DNA of 64,000 nt, taken from positions 48,112,001 to 48,176,000 of the forward strand of contig CM114271.1 in assembly GCA_050084515.1 (NCBI GenBank), in the 5' to 3' direction. Position numbers and translations under genes: made by a program. The notes below the pieces were generated by a model, which was not told the DNA's origin, did no database searches, and was given only the letters and a program-made list of their open reading frames with translations. Position 1 is the stretch's first letter, and each line of letters starts with the position of its first letter. Positions 1 through 14,546 of the stretch are shown here, in pieces. This DNA is from Blasia pusilla. Taxonomy: Eukaryota; Marchantiophyta; Marchantiopsida; Blasiales.

Positions 1-1186
1 TATTCTTACTCTTCATACATCTTTCTGCTTTGTGAAGACTCTCGCTGATTCCTTCTTCTTCTTTCTTTTGCTTCTTTACTTTCTTAGTCTTTGCTCTTTG
101 TTCTTCGGTCTTCGTTTAACAATTCTTACCATCTTTCCACACTGCGGTCTTTGCTGTAGTCTTTGCCACAAAGCACCCGCACCCGCGCCTCGTACTCTTA
201 CGTCTTTCTTGTCGCTTCAGGGGAGCTTCTCCATTCCATACTTCCATGACTCAACATGCTTCAACACAATTTTTGCATAGCTTTCTTCTTTACCTCCCAT
301 CTTAAGCCTTTAGTCTTCAATCAGTGAAGACTTCCCTACAATTCTATACAAAAATAATCTTCCTATGAAAATTTCAAAGATGTGAGTGAGTACTTAAATT
401 AAATTTTCCAACTTTCTTTAGATAAGAGACGATCCTACATTTCAAGGGATATGGATGGTTTCCATGACTACACCTTGGAATTGCAAAGATGTCCAATAGA
501 GTTGCAAAGGCATTTGACTAGGAAGTGGATGCCGCGGAGGCTGATAGGTTAACTAAATTTTGTGCGCAACAAGGTGTTAACCTAGAGAGAGCATATGTCG
601 ATCTTAAGACATATAAGGATGAGAAGCAGAATGATGCAGAGTCGGCTCTCCTAGAAAGATTCTGTGTAGAGTTAAGAAGTGCGCAACATCTTTTGAGGGG
701 ACGTACTACTTCTTTGGGGATGACATTGACAATTTCATGTGCAATAACATTGATTTCTCATAAGAATGTAGTAGTAGGACATGATCCGAGCAATATTGTG
801 GGAACCGGTTTATTTTGTACCATTCGAAAACTTACGGAACCCATGGCTTTAGGGAAGAAATGTACTATTGCATGAAGGTGTTACCGTAGACTAGGTTATC
901 CATTAACAACTGTAATCAGGTGATATTCGTTGGTGTTGATGCCACGTCCCTGAGTAAGTTGTATGCTTCTAAAACCAATGGCGAGGTCAAGGTGGCTTGT
1001 ATTGTTGGCACCTTTTATGTCCTTTATCTTTCTCCTATCTGTTGTGACACCAGTTCTTGGCCTTGGTCTTGGCGGACTTGAGCACGTACCTGGTCCTCAA
1101 CATCATGATGAAAGTACTTGGGATGACTTCTATCAAAGGTCGGGTCCACATCTCCTTTGAGAATGGCCTTCCTTGCCTGGTAGGTG
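1..1186. other. Pyrimidine-rich stretch without a recognisable gene
   Basis: The first ~350 bases are rich in T and C runs (ttcttctttctttt-like). A 16-base match (aattctatacaaaaat) plus looser similarity links 300-355 to 19340-19395, so both may be scraps of one repeat. An open frame at 525-875 (plus) gives a charged peptide beginning near DAAEADRLTKFCAQQG. I do not recognise it, it has no ATG at its start, and I do not call it a gene. Confidence 0.4.
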
Positions 1187-2150
1187 TCAGTGCTTTTCTT
1201 CTTGGAGTCTTTGACTTCGCAAAAAGACGGAGCCCCCTACCCTCGTCTTGGTTGTCTCAGCGGTCTTGGTCTTGGAACTCGTGGTGACATCGAAGGCTTC
1301 GTTTAGGAGTTCCTTGGGCCACTCCGAGGATTCTTCGGGTGCCTTTCTGTCGGACTCCTCTTCCCTGATGGTAACTCTCCTTCTCTTGGGGGATGCTAAC
1401 TCCTCCACTAGGACAAGCTGAATGTTTTTTTTATTCTTAGACTATGCTTGTGCTATTGGGGTGGTCACATACTTGACCAGCAACCGCGGAACCTTGGGCT
1501 CCGGGCACTCCATTGTAGTGTGCCCGCCCTTCTTGCAATTTCCGCACAAAAGATTCAGTCCTACTGGCCTCTTGGGGTTTGGGCAATTATTGACCCAAAG
1601 GTTGGCTGCCCCACAATTGTAACAACACTTCCTTTTTATTGGTGGCGTGAAGGCCACAGGGCCCATAATCTGTCTCAAGGATCTCTCTTCCCCGTATTCC
1701 AGGGGCACATACCTTGGGATCCAACTCCGTGCGGGATTAGGGGTTGGCATGGCCTGAATTGCATAACAACCTTCCCATTGGTTGGCTTCATACCACCCTT
1801 CTTCTATAGTTGGGTCTTCCTAGATCCAACGTAGATCTATCTGAAGGTGACACTCTTGGGCAGTATTCCCTTGGGTTCCGCAGGCACTGCACCATACGTT
1901 TGGCCTCATAAGACCTGGTCTTCTTCTAGGGTCCTTCTAGGCCGCCAAATGTACCTTCAACTCCGCCATTTTTTTACTTTACTCCTCAATGGCTGACTTG
2001 CCTACATTCCTCACGGTCCCTCGTACTGGACTTATAGACTTCTGGGTGACATGCTTTGCATGCCTAGTTTTCCACCCATGCTTGGAAGAGCGGTGGCGTG
2101 TGCTTTTTTTCTTCTTCTTGGATTTTGAGTCTTCTTCGGAGTCTGAGGAC
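1187..2150 (-). pseudogene. Ty3/gypsy-like gag relic with zinc knuckles
   Basis: Read on the minus strand, this stretch gives a basic, serine- and proline-rich polypeptide in several broken frames. It contains a canonical CCHC zinc knuckle (CGNCKKGGHTTMEC, C-x2-C-x4-H-x4-C). Two damaged knuckles accompany it: CYNCGAANLWVNNC, where the His is Leu, and CSACGTQGNTAQEC, where the His is Asn. Such knuckles bind retroelement RNA in Gag. The flanking text (basic KRRR and KTKTAETTKTR stretches) resembles gypsy Gag more than LINE ORF1. No protease or polymerase follows, and stop codons and frameshifts separate the pieces at 1408/1442 and 1750. It is directly fused to the LINE endonuclease piece at about 2150. 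Confidence 0.55.
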
Positions 2151-2619
2151 TCCGTGGTATGTTGAAGTCTCCCAGCAAGACTATGTTCCCATTTGTCTGG
2201 AACCTAAGGCAATCAATTTTCACACTATTAAACGCTGCCTCTCTTACAACAGCAGATTCACTCTTTATGGGCATGTATATACACCCAATATACATATCTC
2301 GCGAGTTGCACTCTGCTCTGACTTTGACCCATATGTTGTGTTCATACTCAAGCCCTGTGCTGATGATCTCATACCTATCCGCCATGAAGTCCCAGATGAA
2401 GAACCTCATACCTCTATTGTTGTCCGCATGGGTACTGCACATCTTTCCAAACCATGCATAGTGTAGTACATGGTGTATCTCCATTAACTTAGTTTCCCAA
2501 GTTTCCTGACCACCGCATATATGTATTTGATTTTTCAGCAAAACTTCAACAACCTCCAGCCACTTCATTGCATGGGTTAGTCCACAGAAGTTCCAGGTAC
2601 CCAAACGGAGATCTGTCAC
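2151..2619 (-). pseudogene. LINE endonuclease domain, 3'-truncated
   Basis: The minus-strand frame begins MTDLRLGTWNFCGL and shows the N-terminal half of an APE-type endonuclease/exonuclease/phosphatase domain. Visible blocks are GTWNFCGL (the Asn strand), an ICGGQETW block holding the metal-binding Glu, and VLLGDFNIPR carrying the GDFN catalytic motif. In LINEs this enzyme nicks target DNA to prime reverse transcription. The family domain should continue to an SDH motif, but similarity stops right after GDFNIPR and the frame runs into gypsy-gag-like basic sequence. This is therefore a broken element and cannot encode a full endonuclease. Confidence 0.75.
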
Positions 2620-2796
2620 TAAGTGGGGTGGGGGTCAGCGGGCATGCTTTTGGCATAGGTGTGGGTGCTTGCAACATGGAACCCCTTCATTTGTAGGCTC
2701 TTCATCGCTAGTTCCTTGGAGAGCACTAAAGATATTAGGTGTCTAGATCACCACGGTTTTGTGGAGATGGGCCTTTCCTTCAAGTTGGAACCACCC

Positions 2797-3249
2797 TCAA
2801 CTACCATAGCCCTCCAACTGTAGGCACGTCTCAGTTCTTGAGACACCTGGTTTTTGTGGCAAGCCAAGTATTGGCCTGCCTTTGATAGACGCCTTGAAGA
2901 TACATTGATGGCCGTTCATCATCCGAGTAACCCCAGTTGTAGCCAGGAATTCAAAGCCCAAAGCTCCACACATTATCTGAAATGAGACAAAGTCTACAGT
3001 GGGACGTTCATTGAAAATGATCATGTGGAATCGTGGTCTCCTCTTGTAGACCACTTTGAACTCTCTGCCCAGATTTGGATTGTGGGGAGCCTTTGATCGT
3101 CTCACATAAACATGTCGGTATTCCCCATCCAGCTTGGGAATGTTGAACTTTGGTATGCGCCTTTGATAGGTGAACTGATACTCCTCACAAGCTTGGGAGG
3201 ACAGAGATATGTAAGGCTCAAGGCCGCTGAATATGTAGAGGTTTGGCAA
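2797..3249 (-). pseudogene. Unrecognised retroelement-like open frame upstream of the LINE endonuclease
   Basis: An open frame of about 150 codons, rich in Arg, Lys, Tyr and Phe (for example YVRRSKAPHNPN, VYKRRPRFHMIIF, FVSFQIMCGALGFEFLATTG). It sits 180 bases upstream of the endonuclease fragment on the same strand, where a LINE ORF1 would be expected. I see no zinc knuckle or RRM signature in it. LINE ORF1 is the most likely origin by position, but that is inference. Confidence 0.35.
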
Positions 3250-3635
3250 ACAATTGATTTAGGATCTGGGGAGAATGTTTAAGCTCCCAGCCCGAGAGTC
3301 CAGGCAGAGACTCGCTGTCCTGTTTGTGCAGAGGGGTTGCCTCCAAGCGGCAGGATGCCCAAAGAGAGCCCGCTTGTTACCCCCAAAGATCATCACTACC
3401 TGCCAAGGTGAATAGCCCTGGCATTAAGTTGTAGAGGAGGGCCCGTGAATCCAGCTTCCAAAGGAGAGGTCTCCATTTCTCCAACTAAGTCCACAGGACG
3501 CCTTACTTGTGGCACAACTGCCACAAGTCATATGGATTACATGACACAATAATCCACACCTACCAACTAGGGGAACAACATCGCAAGCTCACAACAGGTA
3601 TTGCTATATTTCTTGCACGCGCTTCACTCATTATA

Positions 3636-5855
<2,220 letters not shown>

Positions 5856-5943
5856 CCTCTCGAAGTTCTACTCTTCAAGGGATCTCCGAGCGGACTTCCT
5901 GCCTAACTCCTTGTAATGGTTTTCCAACACATGTCCGATCTGT

Positions 5944-6530
5944 TTAGCCGTGGTCACCATTCCACCGTCTTTTCTCTTCAAGGCCTTTACGTCGTTTTTT
6001 GTCCCTGGCCTTGCTCAATTTCTGCACTTCCATCCATAACTTTTTCTGATTCTCAATGAAATTCTCATTGATGGATGAGTATGTCGCTTGGTTCAATTTC
6101 TTCTTGTGAATGCGCACAAGAAGACGGGTTTCCTTGCGTAGGGCCACATACTCTCCCCACAAGAATGCATCGTCCCTGGCTTTGGCACTTGTTACATACG
6201 CTTCCCTTAGTTTGGCAATGGTTGCCTTGAGCTCCAAGGACCACCATTTGACGGCTCTGCTGCATATTATCAATTTCTTGCCGACAGCAATCTCGGCGGC
6301 ATCTATCACTGCATGCTCCCACCATGCCAGCACCATGTCCATAGTTGTTCTTGTGAACCCAAAGGTCTTGACGGTAGATTCAATGATAGTGTCAAATGCC
6401 AAGAGATTTTCTTCCAGCTTGCCAATGTACACCTTCTTGTTGCCCTCATCGTGGAAGTCCTCTATCCTCCATTCCTTGATCACTCTCTTCGTGAGGAAGC
6501 TGACATCATACCTTGAAACACCTTTAGCTA
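5944..6530 (-). pseudogene. LINE linker region between endonuclease and reverse transcriptase
   Basis: Minus-strand frame rich in Lys, Trp and Glu (WWEHAVIDAAEIAVGKK, WWSLELKATIAKLREAY). This is the usual look of the linker that precedes the reverse transcriptase in plant LINEs. It lies just upstream of the RT frame on the same strand, separated by stops between 5944 and 5855. The endonuclease expected above it is absent and is replaced by a scrap of the LINE's own 3' half at 6531-6650. Confidence 0.6.
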
Positions 6531-7030
6531 CACCACTACAAGAGTGTCCCTTTCTTTGGTGTTGGCATCCCATAATGCTAAGCCATATTCCAATGAGGGA
6601 CAAGTGGTGTGTAGGATGACACAGCGCCTTGCAACCATAGACCCTGCACCCTAGTTGGATGGTGCTTGAGACTGGGTGTAAAGAAGAAGTGGAGAATACA
6701 CCCTATGAGAGGAAGGGGCCGCTCTCATATAGTGTGAGTGCTATCCATAGAAAGTGTTGGTGCAGCTTCCAAGAGTCCACCAGGAATCTTTTCACCAAAC
6801 CATCTACTTTACCTGATCGGGATCCCCATTACACATTATTCACCATTGCCGCAGCTTTGGGCAGTGAATCTGGGCTACTGAATGTGTTGAACACTTCTGG
6901 TGTTACCAGTTTAGCAATATCAGCATATGCTCTTGCTATGTGTTATAAATGATGTGCAGGAGACCGAGTAGTGACTTAAGGTTTCATCCCCATCATCACA
7001 CAAAGCACAAGAGTTTAGTTGTAGACTCTA
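6531..7030 (-). mobile_element. Scrambled LINE 3' fragments
   Basis: Bases 6531-6650 match 4630-4730 (shared word ggtgttggcatccca, minus strand, RT C-terminal region). Bases 6717-7020 match the LINE 3' end (ctctcatatagtgtgagtgc, ctactttacctgatcgggat), which also occurs near 3905-4110 and, inverted, at 15650-15960. The two pieces are in the wrong order for one element, so they came from rearrangement or nested insertion. Confidence 0.65.
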
Positions 7031-7387
7031 GCAAAGAGAGAAGAGAGGGTATTTTCCTTGGTTGGATTTTGCTCAGAACAGTAGAATGGTAAGAATTTTG
7101 CAGCGTCGTCCTAAAAGCTTGATATCAGACAAAAACGAAAACTGAAGTCACAGATTCTCTCATTGACATAACAACATTGTACAAAGGATGAGATGTACTC
7201 ATTTTCTTTCCTGGAAATCACTGCTCCTCTTTGAGTTAACAGCTATTCAACCACTCTATGTATCAATTTGGAATCAAATAAATCTGATCGCCCAATTGAG
7301 TTCTACTAGGGATGCCTAAGCAATGTGCAAAAGCTATACATACCATCTGGACCTTTCGCTATTCCTTACATTTAGATAGACAGATAC

Positions 7388-10366
7388 CTAAAGTTTACTA
7401 TTGTCTTCTACTCCTAAAGTCTTCTCGGGGTTGAGTTCAGAAGATGGCTCCTGTGTCTCTACCGTTTCACTTGGTGCTGGAGGGTCCGGCAAAGGATCTG
7501 CACCCCAAAAGAGCTGTATAGAGTACAATGCTAAGCCAATAGAGTTTGCTGCAAACACAAACGTCGCCAGATACAATAAACCATTTATGATAGTCCTGCG
7601 ATACAGTTGACCCACAAAATCATGAGGCATGTGAGTACTAGATAATAGTGTATGGAAACATGAAGCCAAACCAGGACACACTAACAAGATTGCTTTGAAG
7701 TGCCTGTCCCAGATGATCTCATTTAGAGAATGAATACGAGGCTACAGCCACAGCCATTATCAGCCCGTGATCTACAGCCAAGAGCTGCTGCAAGAAATGA
7801 CACAATTTTCCATTTTCATCTGCTGGAAATAGAGCCCACACAAAGTTTCTGTGCTGTGAATGGGAACCTTAAGTTCCGTGATAATTCCCTTATTTCACAC
7901 TATTTGTTTCCTCTTTCTACCCTTAGTTTCCTGTTAAAATTGCGGACTCCTATGATTCCATCTCTTCATTCTCCACTAATAGTTGGTTACTAAGTGCAGC
8001 ATGACTTTTCAGAAAATACAGGAAATCTTCAAAGCTAGAGTTCATGAACCTTGGCTTACCCTAAATCCTGAACTTACCTTATTGTAATTGTCAAGTTGCG
8101 AATCTGCAAGAAACAAGGTTGCTTTCACGTCAATTTTTGCAGAGCGTCATTCCTTACTCAAACAGAATGTATTGACTCACATAAAACATCCCATAACAAA
8201 TCACCAAGCTTCTTCAAACAAATACGCACACATATTCATACATGAATGTCAGTAATCCTCATTGTCAGGGAACAACCATCTAACAATTCTGTTCTTATCA
8301 GAAATACTCTGGACAAGTTCATACAGGCACCAAGAGATTTAATTCTAACAGCTCAAGGTCAAAAAATTACTGAATAGTTCGTGGAGACTGCTTTGCCAGA
8401 AAATCCCCCTTCCACTGTAGTTGCAAACTTGTAGAGCCCGAAAGCTATTACACCTGCTACCACAGCCCCGAACACAGTTTGCACAGCTGAAGGAGGGGGA
8501 GTTGGCACCTCTGGTGCTTTCTTCAGGTTATCAATGGCAGATTTTCTTGCCTCTTCCTGCACACTCTTCACCGCCTGTGCACCTGAAGACCGAAATTTCT
8601 GCACACAAATAAGCAAGGTTTGATTTAAAAGTAGCTGAAACTTAAAGGTCCAAGTTCCATGGTTGCACCCTCTCCCAGACATTAAGGAGGGCAGGGGACC
8701 AATAAATGATGCCTTTCATCCATCCCAGCTGCATTTCCAGTAAGGGAACTGCATCTGACAGCTCTGAGAAGAGCAAAACTGAATTTCAGAGATTGCAACT
8801 ACATGTTTTAGGTGTGATTGCAAAGTTCACAAGACCAATTGATGCTTTTAGCTTGTGTGCATCCACTCTCTTATAGACTGAAAAAGAGGATGCATGAGAG
8901 CTACTAGTCCATGTCTCCATTCTTCAAAAAAATGGATATTTGAATTTCACTTCAGAATGTCATTACCAAGTCCTTTGCTCGCTGTACCCTTCTACGAAAA
9001 CTCCGCAAGAGGAGCACACCAATGGTCCCAGTAAGCACAAAACTAGCAACAATTTGTGCTGGGTTTGCCTCTGGTATTTCAAATGGATCCATCTCTTCTT
9101 TGGAAGGAAGCTCTACTGGGCCTTCCTCAAATTCGCTTTCGTCAGTCACTTGAAAAACTGAATTCCCCTCATTCACACTGGCCCTTAATTGAGCGTCATT
9201 TGGTGATCTCAAAACACTTAAACTCTTTCTCAAAACTGATCTTTCTTTCCTGAATAGCAACTCTGTAGTCCACTCCCCCATAATCATAGATAGAGTCCAG
9301 TATCAGTGTCAAAAAAGCATTGTCAAAGACAGTTTGGAGAATAACAAAATGATCAAGACTACTGAAAGTTTTATTTCAACCTGAAGAATAAGACCTGGTG
9401 AAAAAACAAGACGTGATGGTCATCAATCAGCAATGTTCCAGGTTTTTTACAGGATTCGACATCTAATCTTCAAGAAATCAAGATGAAAAGGAAAACAATT
9501 GAACCTCACTTCATTAGATGTCGTTAAAGAGCTTCATGAACTCACTTGAATCAGTTTCCGGCCACTTGTCTCTGCTCGAGAATACTCCCTACAGCAAAGC
9601 AGTGTTCACAGTGCAAACATAAGTGGCAGATCTCTCCACAATCATACGACTCCCACAGTGAACTCCTATCCTTCTACTTACATTCAACCTATGTTTCACC
9701 GTTCATGGAATGCTAATCGACTAGGTATTCATTAAACTCCAAGTCATTCCTCGAAGTCCCACGATTTCTGCAGCTCGAAAATATGCCACCACTACCACCC
9801 CTGTAAAGTACGACGAGCGGGGTTCAACCGAGTTCTAGAATGACACCTGCAGTTCCTCCAAGTTCTTTCTGGGATCCCTGCAAATAATTCCGACAATGAA
9901 ACATGTCAACATATTTTTGAGAAACTGGAAGGTTTGAGTGATTAGTACCGTTCTTACCTAGCTCGTGATGAACATTACAAAGTCGTAACACAGAAAACTA
10001 TAAAAGAAACTAAATTCCAAAATCCTTCTAGGAGCAAATGAAAAATTGAATCCCCAAGTTCAGATTTTCCCCGACTCCAGAGCCTCAAAGCAGGTCGACA
10101 AATCATTTTAAGTACACTAAATCATTTGTCAGAATTCTGACCACTGAATCTCTACTCACTGATCCATTGCTCTGCTGCAGCGCAAGAAGCTGGTTAAGAA
10201 AAACTGGAAGCAGAAGAGTTGATCATAACCGGAGAGTGGCTCGGAAAGGAAGATTTCCACGCAGCGCTCCATTCCTTCGCCAATTTGAAAGTAATTTCGA
10301 TCCTCTTCGCACAATCTGAGGAGTTGAGCAGGAGCGGCAGCAACCTGCAGTTACCAAGGCTCTCAT
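7388..10366 (-). CDS. DUF3082-family chloroplast membrane protein, seven exons
   Basis: Exons read on the minus strand: 10366-10230, 9877-9847, 9588-9546, 9262-8967, 8598-8371, 8103-8078, 7595-7388. All introns are GT-AG and phases chain correctly, giving 322 residues. Residues 1-45 (MRALVTAGCCRSCSTPQ...) are rich in Arg, Ser and Ala without acidic residues, as in a plastid transit peptide. An acidic segment EFEEGPVELPSKEEMDPFEI precedes a first membrane span (about 138-156), then the basic RSFRRRVQRAK. A second span lies at about 208-228 and a third after TITIRTIINGLLYLATF (about 255-283). The YKFATTVE and TITIRTIINGL blocks are hallmarks of plant and cyanobacterial DUF3082 proteins. The C-terminus is a Pro/Glu-rich tail. 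The family's biochemical role is unknown to me; a thylakoid or envelope location is inferred. Exons 1-3 are less certain than exons 4-7. Confidence 0.85.
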
Positions 10367-10469
10367 GTTGCTGGCTGTCAAGTAAGCTTTACTACTCGTG
10401 CACGTTACGCGCTGCTACAGCATTGGGATCAGCTGCGTCGCCATATCTTCCACAGTTGAAATAAAACCT

Positions 10470-11780
10470 GTGAGAGCGGAATTGTGACGATATGATGGGA
10501 TGGATTGGCCAACCCGTCCCACCACCTTGAGTAGGGCCCACCTCCCCCGGCATTCTGGACACTCATCTCAACAACAGATCTATTCATAAGCGAATGGGCG
10601 GTTAATCGCATTTACGTCCCAAACGTTGTACGGGGAAATCAACTAATGAGGACACCTATGGATATAAACAATTATGCGGGCTTGGTTTTTTTTATTTTTT
10701 TTATTTTATTTCATATCTATATGGGTTCTTAAACACTTGACAAATGTCATTTGAAGAGAAGGAGTTCAATTAAGAGGAAAGGAGGTTTTTGAAAATCATT
10801 CGTGTGTAGCAACCCTCTAGTAGTATATAAAAAGAATACTAACAAGGCATTATGGCAGCGTAGTGGAGGAAAATCGTGTGGACTATGGAGTTGATGGAAC
10901 ACTAATACAGCATGAAGGAAGTAACACACTCCTACTACTTACTAATGTTGTGAAAAAAATTTAGAGTGGATGAATAGGTAAATACTAACACGGAGCATAA
11001 TGAGTCAAAATGTTTTTATTTTGGCTCACATCTCCATTCACATAAGAAATCCCAGTGGAATACGTGGCATCTAGAGAGAGAGAACCGATTCATACGGCCT
11101 AATAGTAGGGCCCGTAACTAGTGTAATCCCGTTTAGGGTTTAATAAGGGTTTAAATTAGTTCCTCGTGCGTATTCATCCTTGAGTTAAGCTAACCCAAGG
11201 GTACGACGGCGATGCCCAAGTTGTCCTGGACACGAACAAGAAACTGAAGGTGGCGAGAGGAAAGCGGCTAACGGCATGTGACAGAGGAGGCCGAAGGGGA
11301 GAGGAGATTGTAGGCGGCCGGGGGCGGCAGTAGGCGGGAGCAACTTTCAAAATTTCTTCAAGGTGGTGGAGGGAACATCCATAGAGGTCGTCAGGCAAGG
11401 CAGAGGGTGGGCTCAATCGGGCTTGAGGGGCTTGAGCGATGCATTGTAGGGGGAGGGGGAGGGGGAGGGCCTACATTTTATTGGCAGGTGAGACCATGGA
11501 GTACCTGAGGTTCACAAGTTATGGAATTCGAGGTACTATAGAGGAGGGTGCTACACATGGGGGGAACTCAATACGAGGTTGTCAGGGAAGGAGAAGTAAC
11601 TTCTGATTTTGTAAGGCCCAAGGTGAATCCTCGTCTTGCTTAATTCACTGCTTGTGGCAATGTTAGAGCTTCGATATTTTCCCCTCTTTAGTTCCCTTCA
11701 TCAATTCACTTGTCAGTTCTTGTCTTAATTTTTTGATTGGGACATTGATTGTAATATCATGTCACTTTTGAGCATTAGAC
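10470..11780. other. Intergenic region with a G-quadruplex-like run
   Basis: No gene recognised. It should include the promoter of the minus-strand DUF3082 gene (10370-10700), where I see no clear TATA box. The sequence at 11447-11470 is four G runs separated by single A bases (gggggagggggagggggagg), a canonical G-quadruplex pattern. The flanking 11170-11460 is GC-richer than its surroundings. Confidence 0.5.
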
Positions 11781-11786
11781 TTAAAC

Positions 11787-13605
11787 ATGTTCAAACACCC
11801 TCAACATATGTTTCACATTCCTCCTCCAAGACCCTTTTTGTCGACTCATCTTAAATGGACGAAAGAGGAGGCCACAATCCGTCTGGATAGGTTCAACAAT
11901 TTTCTTGAAGGGAAGGGAAACAAAGAGAATTTCCATTGTGCCCTCAAGATTAGAAATTCTAGTGAGAGGACGACATCTTGGCACATAATCCAATATTATT
12001 ATGCATATGGACCATATGACTTTTGAAACATTGTTAAAAAAAATATCCCTAATAGTGTACAAAAAGGGAAAAAGAAATGTCCAAACAATAGACTGCTAGC
12101 TCAATTGACATTTCTTGGTACATGTGTTTCTCGAGGATGTCAAGGCCACTTTGCAAAGTTGGTGTATGTAGAAAGACCAAATTCGTGTTTGGTTCGGTGG
12201 ATGCATCTGAAACACACTGACAAGAATAATGAATTTTGTCACGGTACGTTGGATAAGAGTACATTTGTACCAAATGCTCATATTGCATCATGTCTATCTA
12301 ATAGATGTCATGAGTTTGTTGAACGTTTGTTTAGAGATAGTGTTTAGCCTGCAGACATTTAAAAAGAACACCACAAACACATTAGAGAGAGGTGTTCAGG
12401 AAGTACATTTGAGAACCTGATATTGTCAAGGGATATGAACCTCACCATGAAAGATATGTGTAACATCAAACTACAATTGAAGCTAAATTCACATCATTAC
12501 AGTCCATGTGATGCAATTGTAGTAAGAATGTAGGTCCAACAACATCCTGGTTTGGCTTTGTTGTATCAAGAATAGAACAAAGCACAACATGTTCCATTTT
12601 GCTTAGTAGTTGCAACGCCATGGATGCTTGAGAAGCTTGCTACTTTGAGCCAAGAAAGCGTAGTGGGAATGGATTCAACTTTTGGAACTAATCTTTATGA
12701 GGTAATACATTTCATCTCTCCACCAATCCAGTGTGAAAATATGGACACGGTAGGCAGTAAATATTTTGAAATTCAAGTAGTGAAGTATTTTTTTTATTCT
12801 ATTTCATATAAGAATGCGGAAGTTGCCAATTCAAACTAACTATATGAATTTTCTCCTTGTGATTATAGTTCCAACTAATTACACTTATATGCTACAACAA
12901 ATTTCAAAACGGAATTCCATTTGCTTGGGTTTTGATGGAGAAACACACGTAAGCTGATATTGTGGAGGTGTTAAGTGCCATCAAATTGCAAGTGAACTAT
13001 TACATAAGGGAAGTACTTCAATCTTTTGAGAAATGGAGGCCATCTTGTTTCATAGTGGTCATAAACCAGTATTTTGTGACTACTTCCAAACCTATTGGCT
13101 TCCCAAGATCCAGAGAAGGCCACCCAAATATCGGAGCATCATGCACAAGGAGAGCAAATTAGAATATAACAGGTGTTGTGGAGCATTGGTATTCCATGTT
13201 GACAACTCACTTGAAAGCTTCAAAGAGAACTAAATATCAACGTCACCTATAATGGCTATTGCATGTGTTAGTGGGCAAAGTAGAGTTGTATTATTGGTGT
13301 ACCTCAAATTTGAAGATGCAAGGGTGTGTGTAGAATCGAATGGTGGAGAAAAATGTGCTCATGCTAAGTCCATCCCAAATGAGCATGTTACATGTACATC
13401 CATTAGCCAAAGGAAAGTTGAATTTGCGAGAAGTCAATCTAAACCCCTCCAAACTCATGAAGTGGTTGATTTTGACAAGGATGATAGCACTTGCACTTGC
13501 TCCACGGACGTGAATTTGATGTTCAAGAAACTAAACTCGCATCCACAATCTTGTTTTCTTATACATGTGAAGGCTCTTCTAATAGGAAGGTCCCATAGAA
13601 ACTGA
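11787..13605 (+). pseudogene. Degenerate MULE-type transposase
   Basis: Pieces in several plus-strand frames add up to a Mutator-like transposase. Around 12640 the text reads ESVVGMDSTFGTNLYEV, matching the first catalytic Asp block (D.TFGTN) of the DDE core. Around 12900-13070 the pieces QNGIPFAWVLMEKHT, ADIVEVLSAIK and WRPSCFIVVI match the G.P.AW...., L..L and W.PS.FI.D blocks. The second catalytic Asp, expected after SCFIV, is not present. A Cys/His-containing piece near 13340-13400 could be the remains of the C-terminal SWIM finger. Stop codons and frameshifts break every segment, so no product is expected. Confidence 0.65.
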
Positions 13606-13796
13606 TATCCTACTATATTTGGGTAGAAAGAAGGGGATATTGGGGGGGGGATGAAACGGCTAATAGGTGAGAGCCACAGAGGTAGGGAACCCGCGACCCT
13701 CGTTGACTTTAATTTCCCTATGGTGGATGGTCAGGCCCCCAAAGTAGGTAGAGAGGAAGAATTGGTTTCTATGGTAGAAAAATGTCAAGATTGACT

Positions 13797-14546
13797 ATTG
13801 TCCTCTATTCTGCGACCCGTCGGGTCCCAACGTGTTGCAAGACCCAGGAGCCACCTACTGCAACCCGTCCGATTCCGACGGGTTGCAAGAACCTTTGGCC
13901 ACTCCGGGCTGGAAGATCCAAGTGCAAGTCATCCGAAACCCATCCGGGTCAAACTATTTGCAAGCCTTGTATACATACGACTTGCATACTTGTATACGGG
14001 TTGCACCAAAATTCTTGATACAACCCGTCGGTTTCCAACTGGTTGCACACTCAAGAAACCCATCCGTTTCCGAAGGGTTGCACACTCGGGCAACCCGTCG
14101 CACCCGACCAATTGCTTGGTTTCTTTGGTTTGAAATCCCTATAGTTCCCACGCTTCTCAACTTGAGCTGCAACTTTTCAAACAATTCTCAGCATGAGCTT
14201 GACAAGACGAAATAGTGAACTCACCTGCCGCATGAAGTTTTCCCATTGTCTCATACGTACAGTCCACCAACTCAGCCAAGAGCACAACTCTTTGTACTTC
14301 CCCTCAATCGCATCCTTCCTCCACCACCCATGAAGTTCTTCTTGGCATTCCATGGCCTGTTTCAAGGTTTTTCTGTCCTTGCAGCGTTGGAGTAGAGTGA
14401 TGCTCTATCCTCTTATTCTCCTTGATGCAAGATTTGGTGTATCGGGTCACAGACTCTTGCCAATGGAAAGCATCCGACCTTTCCCTCTCCGGTTGAACCT
14501 CTCCACCCCAGAACACTTCCCTGATAGCAATCCACCCAGGTTGTGA
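13797..14546 (-). pseudogene. Fragment of the MULE-type transposase seen at 53.6-54.3 kb
   Basis: This stretch is a diverged copy of 53597-54300, including the intron with GTCGG palindromes (13800-14130) and the exon that reads AIREVFWGGEVQ and DAFHWQESVTRYTKSCIKEN on the minus strand. Similarity stops at ccacccaggttgtg (14546), where a 5'-truncated LINE begins. The fragment lacks the rest of the transposase on both sides. Confidence 0.8.

Noticed and set aside
1442-1750. Zinc-knuckle frame as ORF1 of the adjacent LINE
   Set aside because: It lies downstream of the endonuclease on the same strand, while LINE ORF1 must lie upstream; the text looks like gypsy gag.
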